In this document: positions 8,712 through 17,464 of the stretch, piece after piece | How the letters are laid out: each line of letters begins with the position of its first letter | Numbering within the stretch: position 1 is the first letter of the stretch | Assembly (NCBI GenBank): GCA_020912385.1 | Contig: CP087211.1 | Location: 372,001-436,000, forward strand | Reading direction: 5' to 3' | DNA: 64,000 nucleotides | Source of the DNA: Neofusicoccum parvum | Lineage: Eukaryota > Ascomycota > Dothideomycetes > Botryosphaeriales > Botryosphaeriaceae | Program-made: the position numbers and the translations under genes | Notes under the pieces: generated by a model | What the model saw: only the letters and a program-made list of their open reading frames with translations | What the model was told of the DNA's origin: nothing | Database searches by the model: none

Positions 8712-11486
8712 CTAGATGATCTCCAAATCATCATCGTCGCTGCTGAACCCCTTCGTCGGCACGGCAACGCTGCCCATGCTCTCTCTGCCTGGCTCCCTAA
8801 TCCCCTTCCCCTCGATCATAAGCCGTGCCTTTTTCTTGACCGGGCTGCCCTCTCTACTCTTACTCCGCTCGGGTAGATTCAGCACACCTCTTGGCGATTG
8901 TGGTGGCAGGTCCTTATCACGCCGAAGCATGTCGTCGATACGTCTGTTGCCGACGACTTTCTTGGACGGGCTCATGAGCAGGTCTCGCTTATTGGCGCCA
9001 CCCCAGCCCATGGGTTCGGCGTTGTGTCGCCCAGAAGACGAGGCAGTTGTAGATTGAGAGCCGTTCATCAAAGTCGTTGTGCGCTTGCGCTTCACCGGGT
9101 TGAGGGAGACATCGGCGGCACGCTTTCCGAGGAGGCCGAGAGCAGCGGCATCGAGGGGCTCTGGTGGTTCCATTTGGCGATGGAATGGATCCGGAGCTGA
9201 CCGATTGGCTGCATCGCCGTTACCTCTTGAGTTCAAGTTTCCGGATTCGCCTGCCGTAGTGGTTGCTGACGATGTAGGCCTGATGCCTGCACCGCCTGCT
9301 CTGAACCTCATGTACTCGCTTCCTGCTTTGCTGCCGATGCGTCCTAGCTTGTCCGCAAGTTCGCGTTCCCGCTCTCTCTCGGCCAAACGCTTCCGGTGTA
9401 GCTCTTCACGGCTCATCCCACGGTTGATAGCATCATCATCATGGTCCAGGCGATCTGCTGTGCTCCTACCACTCAAATGCTTCGGTAGCATGTACATCGT
9501 CTCGTGAAGGTACTTATCGTAGCGTCGATTGGTTTCTTCTGGGCCGCCACCATTCTTACCTGAAAGGCCTTTTCCAAACCCTGTCATGGTGTTCACTTCC
9601 ATGCGCCCGCGCTTGGACTTTTCCACCTGCATATACACATGGAAATCGCAAAATTCGGTCTTCCGCTTGTCGATCCACGTACCACATTCTTGACCATCTT
9701 TCTTTACGCTTTTGCAGAAGCCTAGATCGCGGGAGCTGCCAATCTCTAGGATGGTGTCCTCGGAGGAGCCAAGCTTGAGGGAAAATTGGCCAGTTCTCTT
9801 GTCGCGCGGCGGCATGATTCCAGGGTTCAATATCGCGATCAGGGTACCAGGAGTTAACTTCCAAAACGTGGTAAATGCGGTGCCAAAGAGGAAAACGTCG
9901 ACTTCCCACTTGAAATCTGTCAAGTGCAGCACCATAAACTTGGACTTGTTCGGTCCGTCATCATCAGGGTCTGCTGTAGATGTGGTTTTGTGGGCGTTCT
10001 TGGTGTTCCGCGGAGTTGACTTTGACGCGATAACACCCAAGACCACAAAGTCTGCTTCGACATCAGGAGGATCATAGTCGGGACCTTTGACCGTAGCAAG
10101 AAGACGCGGCAGAGGATACAGCTCTTTCTGGTCAAGAGCCCGTGCAACAATATTGTGCGAGAGAAGGCGTCGGGACAGATGAACTCCGGAAAAAGGCTCG
10201 AATGATGCACTATCATCCGGGGTGAATTCAGGCAAACCGGAGAAGCTGGAGTTTTTCCTGGGTGGCGGGTCTGCCGTAGGAGCGGCTGTTTGCGAAGAAG
10301 CAAGCTGGCGTGACGATGGCCGGGATGAACTAGTAGTTGAAGTAAAAGAGTCGTTCGAAGGTTGCTTCCGTCGCAGCAGGTTAGGCCGAGCTGGCTTTTC
10401 AAATGACCGAGTTTCACTGCTGTTCGATTGTTGTGAAGGAGCACGATTGTCCTGACTGCTGCCCGCGCGCTCTCCCGCACCCAATCCAAAGCCACGAGTT
10501 CTAGCTTTTTGAATCCTCTCATCCTTTGCCTGCTTCTCGTGGTCCTTTAGTCTACTCTCAGCAAGCCGTTCACTAAACGATTTCGGACGTTCTATAGCCA
10601 ACTCCCGTGAGGCAGGCCCGCTGGGACCGCTAAACGAACTTGGTCGGTCCGAACGCGCACTGAAACCAAATCTCGAAGTGCTTGAGTTGTCCCGAGAAAA
10701 GGCTGGTCGTTTGAGAGACACGTCCTGGGCGCGAAGTCCCTTGTCGATGCCAAGTGTAACACGTGCAGGAGAGGTGGATTCCAGGGGAGCTCTGCGGTCG
10801 GCGGAGGGCGACAGGGGTACCTGAACGTCGGACTTGGACCTAGAATGACCGGTACGTCGCAGCTCTTCCTTGGGCGCGGTATCCCTCCTAGGGCGCGGGC
10901 TGAAGATATTGGGCCTGGGGCTATCCTCCATCTCGACGTCGGTCTGCTTTGCCTTCGCGGACTGGAGTTTCTTGAGTTTGAGGCGGGCCTCTATAGCCTG
11001 GAGCTTGAGCTGGAGCGTCTCCTCGTCGTCATCCTCCTCGGTATCTCCTTCCACGCCATCTGAGAGCAGCTGAGAGGCACGCGACCCGCCGCGCGGGGAG
11101 CCCTGGGCGGCGGGCGACGGGTGATCACGGCGGCGCTGCTCCCATTTCTTGCGACCGCTGGGGGAGCTGAGGAGGGCGTGGTGGGGAGACTTGGGGGGCC
11201 AGTTTGGATCGTTCTGGGTCGGCGCTGTGGAGGCGTTAGCAGGCGGGCTGGAGCGCGGCACGGCAGAGGCACACATACCGCGAGACATGGCGTCGTAGTC
11301 GCGCGAGATCATCGGCAGGCCTTCCAATGCGCCGTGGGATGGAGGACTGCGGTGGGATCGCGCACCATGTCCGAGGCTCGATGCTGGGCTGGGGCTCTTG
11401 CCGGAAGGTCGCGTTTGGTGGTCCTGCGGAGCGGAGTGTTTGTTTTGTGCTACGGCGGAAGTGGCTTCGTCCTGCGTCCAAGGCAC
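8712..11486 (-). CDS. mcm10: DNA replication factor Mcm10
   Basis: The core reads GVHLSRRLLSHNIVARAL, then an OB-fold-like stretch (FMVLHLTDFKWEVDVFLFG, LTPGTLIAILNP) and a zinc finger GFCKSVKKDGQECGTW...EFCDFH with spacing C-x9-C-x11-C-x2-H, close to the Mcm10 CCCH finger. Mcm10 binds the CMG helicase, DNA and polymerase alpha and is needed for origin firing. A 54-nt intron (11278-11225; GTATGT, GCTAAC, CAG) lies inside the open frame; because 54 is a multiple of three, an unspliced reading adds 18 false residues. The N-terminal third is Ser/Pro/Arg-rich with a coiled-coil-like Gln/Leu/Lys stretch. The start is uncertain: 11486 is the longest, but ATG codons just before the intron (about 11309 and 11288) would join directly to APTQNDPNWPPKSPH. 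Head-to-head with RNase H2B. Confidence 0.88.
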   Translation of the reverse strand: MPWTQDEATSAVAQNKHSAPQDHQTRPSGKSPSPASSLGHGARSHRSPPSHGALEGLPMISRDYDAMSRGMCASAVPRSSPPANASTAPTQNDPNWPPKSPHHALLSSPSGRKKWEQRRRDHPSPAAQGSPRGGSRASQLLSDGVEGDTEEDDDEETLQLKLQAIEARLKLKKLQSAKAKQTDVEMEDSPRPNIFSPRPRRDTAPKEELRRTGHSRSKSDVQVPLSPSADRRAPLESTSPARVTLGIDKGLRAQDVSLKRPAFSRDNSSTSRFGFSARSDRPSSFSGPSGPASRELAIERPKSFSERLAESRLKDHEKQAKDERIQKARTRGFGLGAGERAGSSQDNRAPSQQSNSSETRSFEKPARPNLLRRKQPSNDSFTSTTSSSRPSSRQLASSQTAAPTADPPPRKNSSFSGLPEFTPDDSASFEPFSGVHLSRRLLSHNIVARALDQKELYPLPRLLATVKGPDYDPPDVEADFVVLGVIASKSTPRNTKNAHKTTSTADPDDDGPNKSKFMVLHLTDFKWEVDVFLFGTAFTTFWKLTPGTLIAILNPGIMPPRDKRTGQFSLKLGSSEDTILEIGSSRDLGFCKSVKKDGQECGTWIDKRKTEFCDFHVYMQVEKSKRGRMEVNTMTGFGKGLSGKNGGGPEETNRRYDKYLHETMYMLPKHLSGRSTADRLDHDDDAINRGMSREELHRKRLAERERERELADKLGRIGSKAGSEYMRFRAGGAGIRPTSSATTTAGESGNLNSRGNGDAANRSAPDPFHRQMEPPEPLDAAALGLLGKRAADVSLNPVKRKRTTTLMNGSQSTTASSSGRHNAEPMGWGGANKRDLLMSPSKKVVGNRRIDDMLRRDKDLPPQSPRGVLNLPERSKSREGSPVKKKARLMIEGKGIREPGRESMGSVAVPTKGFSSDDDDLEII

Positions 11487-11684
11487 AAGGATAGGGCTGC
11501 CAGCCAGCTGGAAGTGCGGTAGCGAGGCGCGCCGCGTCCCTGCGCGTCGCCAGCCCTCCGACGCGTCTCCCGCCCTGCATCCTCAACCGCTGCTCAACAC
11601 CCGCCTCCGTCGCCCTGCGCCCCGTCAATTGCTGCATTTGCTGTGCGATCGCGCGATTCACTTTCTCCTACCCATTCGCCCAGC
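11487..11684. promoter_or_regulatory. Shared promoter of mcm10 and RNase H2B with an MCB-type box
   Basis: A 198-bp spacer between two outward-reading DNA-maintenance genes. It contains ACGCGT at 11561-11566, the core of the MluI cell-cycle box recognised by MBF (Mbp1/Swi6) in yeasts, with further CGCG-rich near-matches at 11528-11550. Periodic G1/S expression of both genes is inferred, not shown. Confidence 0.5.
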
Positions 11685-13013
11685 ATGAAGACGCGATCAA
11701 AAAAGCAAACCGCCAAGAGCGACGCACCCGAAAAGGCCGCAACCGCAACCGGCCCCACGCTGCCCGCCGCCGACCCGAATCCCCCTAGGCTCTTCATCCT
11801 TCCTAAAGACACTTCTCCAAATGCGCGCATAGTCACTCTTCCCAATCCCGCCACTGCGACTCCGAACCGCTACTTCTGTTGCCCGGACAAGGGACTCTAC
11901 GAGTTCACTAGAGTAGCTGCGCCGAAAACTGCCCAGAAGAGCTGGCTGCTCGCTCCGGAGAGAGGTGCAATATTGGAGGAAAACCCGGCAAACAATGAAA
12001 ATGGAGGGACGGAAGGAGAACCGATAAATCCACTGCGCAAAGGCTTCACATTGAAGAGCCCAGATGTCTTTGTGGCCACCCCAGTTGACGCGCTATTCTT
12101 CTTGTTACCTGCGCTATCCCCCTCAGCCAAGGACGGGGGGAAACAGCTATTTCTCTCCGTAGAGGATCATCTGGACTCGTTGGGCGACTCGTCAGCACAT
12201 CTACGGAAGCTCTTGCATCATGAGACACTAAAGGCACGGCTGGAGAAGCGAATGGCTGCGGCATGCGACACTGTTGACGCCGGGGACGAGAAAATGTACC
12301 GCTTATCTACTGAACGACTAGCGAAAGAGCTGCTCGCCAAGGCAGGACGTCTCGTCGCTGCTGGCCTTCCTGCCTCGATGGAGGAGAAATTCATCCGCAA
12401 AGCACTTGAGATGCCTGTGATGAGCATAAAGCGGGAGGACTCGTCGATAAGCGTGGCATCTGAAGGCATTGAAGCCGTGTCGTTAGAGAGCCAGGGCACA
12501 ACCCAAACTACAACAGACACGGAACAAACAGCAGAGTCCCAAGAATCCATCGCTACCGAAGCTACCTCTGTGTCAGAACAGACGGTCACGGCGCCAATCG
12601 CAAAACCGACAATTGTCGCTCCTGAGGGCGTACCGCACCTGCTCCGCTTACGCACCGCCATCAATTTCATGTCTTCGTCGTACCTACCATCCAGCGTCCG
12701 GTCCCTTTTGCAATCTACGTGGTCCTCAAACACACTCGTCGACTTCAGTCCGCTCAATGAGCATCTCGGACACCTTGCGAAACTTCGATCAGAAGCGCAG
12801 GCATTGCGCTCGTTATCCGACAACATCACTCGCAAGCGCGGCATGGATGATGAGGAGGCCGCTGAGATACGGGCGGAGAAGAAGCGCAAGAAGGACGAAG
12901 AGGAAGCAAAGAAGAAGAGCCAAAGTCGTGGTGTCAAGCAGCTGGCAAAGGCGGATACCTCGGGGATGAAGAAATTGAGCTCGTTCTTCACCAAAGCGCC
13001 TGCCAAGAAATAG
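11685..13013 (+). CDS. Ribonuclease H2 subunit B
   Basis: Single exon, 442 aa from the ATG at 11685 (MKTRSKKQ). An upstream in-frame ATG at 11643 gives 14 extra residues and is less likely. The N-terminal part (RLFILPKDTSPNARIVTLPNP, NRYFCCPDKGLYEFTRV) matches the triple-barrel that packs against subunit C. It continues with INPLRKGFTLKSPDVFVATPVDALFFLLPAL, typical of the Ydr279/Rnh202 family. The C-terminus ends MKKLSSFFTKAPAKK, a PIP-box-like motif (L-x2-FF) that in human RNASEH2B docks the enzyme on PCNA. RNase H2 cuts at ribonucleotides in DNA and at RNA-DNA hybrids; subunit B is structural. It shares a promoter with mcm10. Confidence 0.88.
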   Translation: MKTRSKKQTAKSDAPEKAATATGPTLPAADPNPPRLFILPKDTSPNARIVTLPNPATATPNRYFCCPDKGLYEFTRVAAPKTAQKSWLLAPERGAILEENPANNENGGTEGEPINPLRKGFTLKSPDVFVATPVDALFFLLPALSPSAKDGGKQLFLSVEDHLDSLGDSSAHLRKLLHHETLKARLEKRMAAACDTVDAGDEKMYRLSTERLAKELLAKAGRLVAAGLPASMEEKFIRKALEMPVMSIKREDSSISVASEGIEAVSLESQGTTQTTTDTEQTAESQESIATEATSVSEQTVTAPIAKPTIVAPEGVPHLLRLRTAINFMSSSYLPSSVRSLLQSTWSSNTLVDFSPLNEHLGHLAKLRSEAQALRSLSDNITRKRGMDDEEAAEIRAEKKRKKDEEEAKKKSQSRGVKQLAKADTSGMKKLSSFFTKAPAKK

Positions 13014-13663
13014 GAAACTGCCAAGAAGAAGTGGCAGCCAAGCAGCTGTATATTTATTTTGTTTGGCCCTTGATGGTGTAGGAAGGCCGGGAAGTCGTGT
13101 CGGCATCAAGTGCGCTTGGCATTGTATGGCGTTGAGGCGGAAGCTGGCTCACAAACGATGCAGCGGGCTTGGCCGGAGGTTTTGGATAAGAATCTGTAGC
13201 AATTGGAGACGGTCAACACCAAAAGCTGACACTGCTGTATAGTGGTCACGTGCGCGGAGCGGATGCGGGCGGGTTTGGGGCAAGATACGGCGTTTCCCCC
13301 GAGCTAAACGGGCGCCGAAACTTCAGCTCCACAAATAGATCTGCACTTGTGTGCCAACGGCCTGCTGAATTCCAAGGAATGGGCGCCACACCTGGCCAGG
13401 CGAGCAAGGAGAATATTCTTATTTCCGTTTTGCATAGATTGACGCGCCTGTAAGTAGCCTGCATGTTCTACCGCAGCCTGCTTCTGCTTCTGCACCTCGC
13501 GCGTCTCGTCCCTTTTTCGTCCTTCGTCCCGCACTATTCAGCTAGCGCCACTTTGCTTTTTGGTCCTCATTTTGCATTTACGCCATCCTCCAACGCCTCG
13601 TCTCCTTTCTCCAGTTCCCTCTTCTCTCTCACCACTGTCACCCTATTCTGATCACCGCTCACG
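13014..13663. promoter_or_regulatory. Intergenic region upstream of the TTL-like gene
   Basis: A 650-bp spacer between two rightward genes. It contains a CACGTG E-box at 13247-13252 (bHLH target type) and long C/T-rich tracts close to the downstream start, typical of fungal promoters. No additional gene was recognised. Confidence 0.45.
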
Positions 13664-15124
13664 ATGCCTGAATCCAGGAGTGGCCGAGCTACCTACATCA
13701 TCACGGAGATGTCCGCCGCAAATCGGACCATCGACCTTCTCTTGGACTACGAGGATCCCTATGTGCAGCCCCTCATCAAATCCGCCTTCCAGTCGCGCCT
13801 CCCGTCTGGATCGTACAGGCTGATCGATTCGCCGGATGAGCACAAGTTCGGCCCGCTTGTCCAATTCCGGGCATACGAGGCTCTCGATTTCGACAAAGCT
13901 GTCGAGCTCCCTGGTATTCTCATCAACGCCTATGTCATTCGCAAGGCCTTGATAAGAAAGCACTACCTATCCACCACTGTCTCAAACTGGGTTTCCAAGC
14001 ACCCAGACTCGATCCTCAAGACCCACGTGGAGCCAAGTGTTGAGTTTGAGCTCGACTACGCTGAGTTCCTCGATGATGCCCTCGTCGAGGCTTTTGAGTT
14101 GAAAGAGTCGTTCGAAAAGAACGAAGGAAAGAAGCCGCAGGACCGTGAGTGGTGGATTCTCAAGCCCGGCATGAGCGATCGTGGCCAGGGCATCAAGCTG
14201 TTCAGCACCGAGCAGGAGCTGCAGGAGATCTTCGAGGCGTGGGAAGCCGAGCGACCAGACTCGGACGACGAGCACGAGGAAGACGAACATCGCCATGAAG
14301 AGGGGGAGCGAACAGCCCGCATAAGAGGCGGGGACGCCCGCGGCGATCACGAGGCTGATGATAATGAATCCGCTCCTGCCACCGATGGCGGCTGGGGTGC
14401 CATCCAGGTCACGCATGAGAAGAAGGAGTACATCATCACTTCGCAGCTGCGTCACTTCATCGCCCAACCCTACATCCACCCGCCGCTCACCTTTGACGAC
14501 CGCAAGTTCCACATCCGCACCTATGTGCTGGCGGCCGGCGCCCTGCGCGTCTACGTCTACCAGCCCATGCTCGCCCTCTTCGCCGCCGCGCCGTACGCCG
14601 CGCCGTGGGTGAACGCAGACGCCGAGAGCGGCGGGCAGCCCGACCTGCGGGCGCACCTGACCAACACATGCCTGCAGGGCTCCGACCAGCGCGAGGGCAG
14701 CGTGCGCGCGTTCTGGGATCTCCCCGCGACGCTCGACGCGTCAAACACGCCCGCGGCCGCAGAGCTCGCCGGCATGCCGGTCGACTGGAAGGAGCACGTC
14801 TTCTCGCAGATCTGCACGCTCACCGGCGAGGTGTTCGAGGCGGCGGCGCGGGGCATGATGATCCACTTCCAGGCGCTGCCGCAGGCGTTCGAGCTGTTCG
14901 GTGTCGACTACATGGTCGACGCGCGGGGGGATGCCTGGCTGCTGGAGATCAACGCCTTCCCGGACTTCAGGCAGACGGGCGACGATCTCAAGGGGCTGGT
15001 GGAGGGCCTGTTTGAGGAGACGGTCGACGTGGCCGTCAAGCCGTTCTTCGAGCTGGACGGCGCCAAACCGGAGGGCACGGAGCAGCTGAGGCAGGTCCTG
15101 GATATTGATCTGGGACGGAGATGA
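13664..15124 (+). CDS. Tubulin-tyrosine-ligase family protein
   Basis: Single exon, 486 aa. Family marks of the ATP-grasp TTL fold are KPGMSDRGQGI (residues 167-177, nucleotide loop), FDDRKFHIRTYVL (about 285-297) and LLEINAFPDFRQTGDDL (about 427-443, Mg/ATP-binding Glu and Asn). An acidic His/Glu-rich insertion sits around residues 205-245. TTL enzymes ligate amino acids to tubulin tails; fungal members are little studied, and yeast Pby1 is a P-body-associated relative. Substrate is therefore unknown. A second in-frame ATG (MSAANR, residue 16) is an alternative start. GC content and codon choice sharpen strongly in the 3' half. Confidence 0.8.
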   Translation: MPESRSGRATYIITEMSAANRTIDLLLDYEDPYVQPLIKSAFQSRLPSGSYRLIDSPDEHKFGPLVQFRAYEALDFDKAVELPGILINAYVIRKALIRKHYLSTTVSNWVSKHPDSILKTHVEPSVEFELDYAEFLDDALVEAFELKESFEKNEGKKPQDREWWILKPGMSDRGQGIKLFSTEQELQEIFEAWEAERPDSDDEHEEDEHRHEEGERTARIRGGDARGDHEADDNESAPATDGGWGAIQVTHEKKEYIITSQLRHFIAQPYIHPPLTFDDRKFHIRTYVLAAGALRVYVYQPMLALFAAAPYAAPWVNADAESGGQPDLRAHLTNTCLQGSDQREGSVRAFWDLPATLDASNTPAAAELAGMPVDWKEHVFSQICTLTGEVFEAAARGMMIHFQALPQAFELFGVDYMVDARGDAWLLEINAFPDFRQTGDDLKGLVEGLFEETVDVAVKPFFELDGAKPEGTEQLRQVLDIDLGRR

Positions 15125-15597
15125 GCGGCGGCCGCGTGACCTGTGGTCGGGCTGGTATTCAATGCATTGATTTAGGACGTCTGGTGCCCAATGGGGTTTC
15201 GCGCTCTCTAGGGATAGCAATTGCAGGTTTCGCGCGTTGGTTTAGAGCATGCATCCAACACGAGAGATTGTAACTTAAAGACAGGCCAGCTGCTTAGGTG
15301 AAGATTAAAGACTGCCCATTCTCGAAAGACAACAGACGACGTTAGCCTTGCGGGTCAGATTCGGCACCGAGAGACTGGGAGCGTAGAGGTTTTATGAAAA
15401 CTCAATATGCGAGAGCTCTCCCCCCATTCGACAAGACCAGGATCTCCCAATCTATCCGCATAACGCCCCAAAGCCACCCGGCGGGCGAGACCCCGTGGAG
15501 CTTGGGCCACCACCCACCAAGAAATCCACCCCAGCTGCAACCGCATCCACGCCCGCTCCCTCCATCCACCATCCCATCCAGCAACCCCAAAACAACC
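15125..15597. promoter_or_regulatory. Intergenic region upstream of the PCD gene
   Basis: A 473-bp spacer. The last 100 bp before the start are very C-rich on the plus strand. An in-frame ATG at 15394 would extend the downstream protein but the extension is low-complexity and unconserved in appearance. Confidence 0.45.
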
Positions 15598-16521
15598 ATG
15601 TCGACCCTCCGCCCAATCCACCGCATCCTCCGCGCCACACCGCCGCCCCGCCCGCTCCACCCTCCACCACCCCGTCCCGCGCTCCACTCGCCCTCCTCCT
15701 CCGCCGCCCGCACTCCCATCCTCAACGCCCCCGCCGCCTCCAACCCCTCCCTGGGCCCCCGCCTCGCGCGCCTGACCACGCACACGCCGTGGCGCCTCAC
15801 CGCCGCGCGCACCGGCCTCGAGCGCGGCTACGAGTTCGGGTCGGCGGCGGCGGCGGCGCGCTTCGGCGCGGGCGTGTGCGCGCTCGCGGACGGCGCGCGG
15901 CACCATCCGGAGTGGGCCGGGTGCGGGCGGCGCGTGTACGTGCGGTGGACGACGCACGCGCCGGCCGGGCTGGGCGAGGGCGACGTCGGCGGCGCCGAGG
16001 CGTGCGAGCGGCTGGCTGGGAGGGAGGGCGCCGAGGCGCCGCCAGGGCGGGATCGGGGGTATTCGGTGGCGTGGGTGGGGACGGGGGGAGGGGTGGAGTG
16101 GGTGAGGGAGAAGAGGTTTAAGGTGGTTGCGGCGAGGATGATGGAGAGGGTGGTGGGGGTGGGAGAGGGGGAGGATGTGTTTGGGGAAGGTGTGGGGGAA
16201 AAGGAGTCGGTGGCTATTTGGGGGAATGTGTATAACTGGGGGTGTGTTGGGCGAGTAAGGTGGAGGGTGGTGGAGGATGAGGATGGGAGGGTGGAACGGG
16301 TGGAGCCGTATACGGGCAGTGGGGATGCGGAGAGGGCATTGGGCGATCGCACCAAGGAGCTGCGGCCAGATGATCATTTAGCAGAGAAGATGGAGGGGCT
16401 GATGCAAGAGGTGACGTCGGGGTGGTATCGGCATACGCCTGAGGCAGAGGTGGAGGGACGGGCTATCGAGGAGCTTCGTCGGACGAAAAAAGAAGCTGAG
16501 AAGAACGACACCGGGCGTTGA
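15598..16521 (+). CDS. Pterin-4a-carbinolamine dehydratase-like protein
   Basis: Single exon, 307 aa from the ATG at 15598. The core (about residues 60-145) has LERGYEFGSAAAAARFGAGV, ALADGARHHPEWAG and RVYVRWTTHAPAGLGEGD, the His-His-Pro-x-Trp and TTH signature of PCD/DCoH, which dehydrates 4a-hydroxytetrahydropterin to recycle the pterin cofactor of aromatic hydroxylases. The Arg/Pro/Ser-rich first 50 residues could be a mitochondrial presequence (inference). A C-terminal part of about 160 residues goes well beyond the usual roughly 100-residue enzyme. The DNA is C-rich on the plus strand before about 15830 and then strikingly G-rich (16060-16340). Confidence 0.78.
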   Translation: MSTLRPIHRILRATPPPRPLHPPPPRPALHSPSSSAARTPILNAPAASNPSLGPRLARLTTHTPWRLTAARTGLERGYEFGSAAAAARFGAGVCALADGARHHPEWAGCGRRVYVRWTTHAPAGLGEGDVGGAEACERLAGREGAEAPPGRDRGYSVAWVGTGGGVEWVREKRFKVVAARMMERVVGVGEGEDVFGEGVGEKESVAIWGNVYNWGCVGRVRWRVVEDEDGRVERVEPYTGSGDAERALGDRTKELRPDDHLAEKMEGLMQEVTSGWYRHTPEAEVEGRAIEELRRTKKEAEKNDTGR

Positions 16522-16878
16522 GATCCGATGACCCACAGGTGTTCCTTATACAAACACACCCGGACACTGCAGAAGCACCGCCCACACAGCATTCTCACTA
16601 GTGCTCTCGTCGACAGGTACGATGAATGACATCTTCAAACGGATGCATGGAGGCTATCTAATCGAAAGGCCTCTAATAAAATGGTATAGCAAGCCATTTA
16701 AGCGTCAAAGTCCTAAAGATGGGCATGGACGTGGTCTCGGAAATGCCATTTGGCTAAGATTAGAATTGAGCAGAGATGGCAGTTACGTCGAGTAATGCAA
16801 CACGATACAATACATCGAAGAAGCTTGAAATGATTTTGGTGATGGTCTCAGCCGACACGCGTCACACCCATCCGTGTA
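16522..16878. other. Convergent 3' intergenic region
   Basis: About 357 bp of AT-richer sequence between the convergent PCD and Coa4 genes. No gene or repeat was seen; probably 3' UTRs. Confidence 0.5.
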
Positions 16879-17320
16879 TCAGGCATCCTTCGTCGAGGTC
16901 CGCTGATCGTTTCCCTGCCTCTTCCAGCACTCTCGGAATGCCTCCATCTAAAACCGTGGCAGTTAGCACATGCAGTGGCGCAAGACGCACAGCAGAGGCA
17001 TTGGCGATGGTGATTCGATCGGTAGAGCCGCGGCGTCTCGGAGGGGAAAAGTGTTGGGCGACGAGCGAGCGGAGTCGGCGGGCAACACAGCTGGAGCGGG
17101 CTGACTGACCTCCTTCTTGCACGCGCGCCAATCCTTCTTGTCGAAGTAGCAGTCCGTCATCTTCGAGTTCTCGACCGCGCACCCCGTCGAGAAGATCCGC
17201 TTGTCCCTGCGCCGGCACTCAGTAGTGGACCCGGACATCCCCGCAGCCGGCTTACCAGTCGTCGACCTCGTCGTCATCCGCAGTCTGCGCCGCCGCCGTC
17301 CGATTTGCGTCGTTTGACAT
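16879..17320 (-). CDS. coa4: Cytochrome c oxidase assembly factor Coa4 (Cmc3), twin CX9C
   Basis: Three exons: 17320-17256, 17206-17110, 16947-16879; 76 aa. All junctions are GT-AG and keep frame; the second intron has a TGCTAAC branch site. The product has C31-x9-C41 and C51-x9-C61, a twin CX9C helical hairpin of the type oxidised by Mia40 and kept in the intermembrane space. The phrases TGCAVENSKMTDCYFDKKDW and KKEMEAFRECW resemble human COA4 and yeast Cmc3, needed for cytochrome c oxidase assembly. Too small and too spliced for simple open-frame detection. Head-to-head with biotin-protein ligase, 144 bp apart. Confidence 0.85.
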
Positions 17321-17464
17321 CTCGGTTGGTTTGTCTTCGGTGGTCGCTTTCGTGCTCTCCTCAGCCTCTCGTGCGGCAAAGACTCATCGCGTCGACTTCG
17401 TCTCGGTTGAGGCTCGGAGCGGCTCCGTCGTCGCCACCAACACCACCGCAGCTCACCCACCACC
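17321..17464. promoter_or_regulatory. Bidirectional promoter, coa4 / biotin ligase
   Basis: Only 144 bp separate the two start codons, so the genes must share promoter DNA. It is C/T-rich on the plus strand near the ligase start. No specific factor site is claimed. Confidence 0.5.

Noticed and set aside
15394..15597. Extended N-terminus of the PCD protein
   Set aside because: The added 68 residues look like promoter/leader sequence, and the ATG at 15598 gives an Arg-rich presequence-like start.
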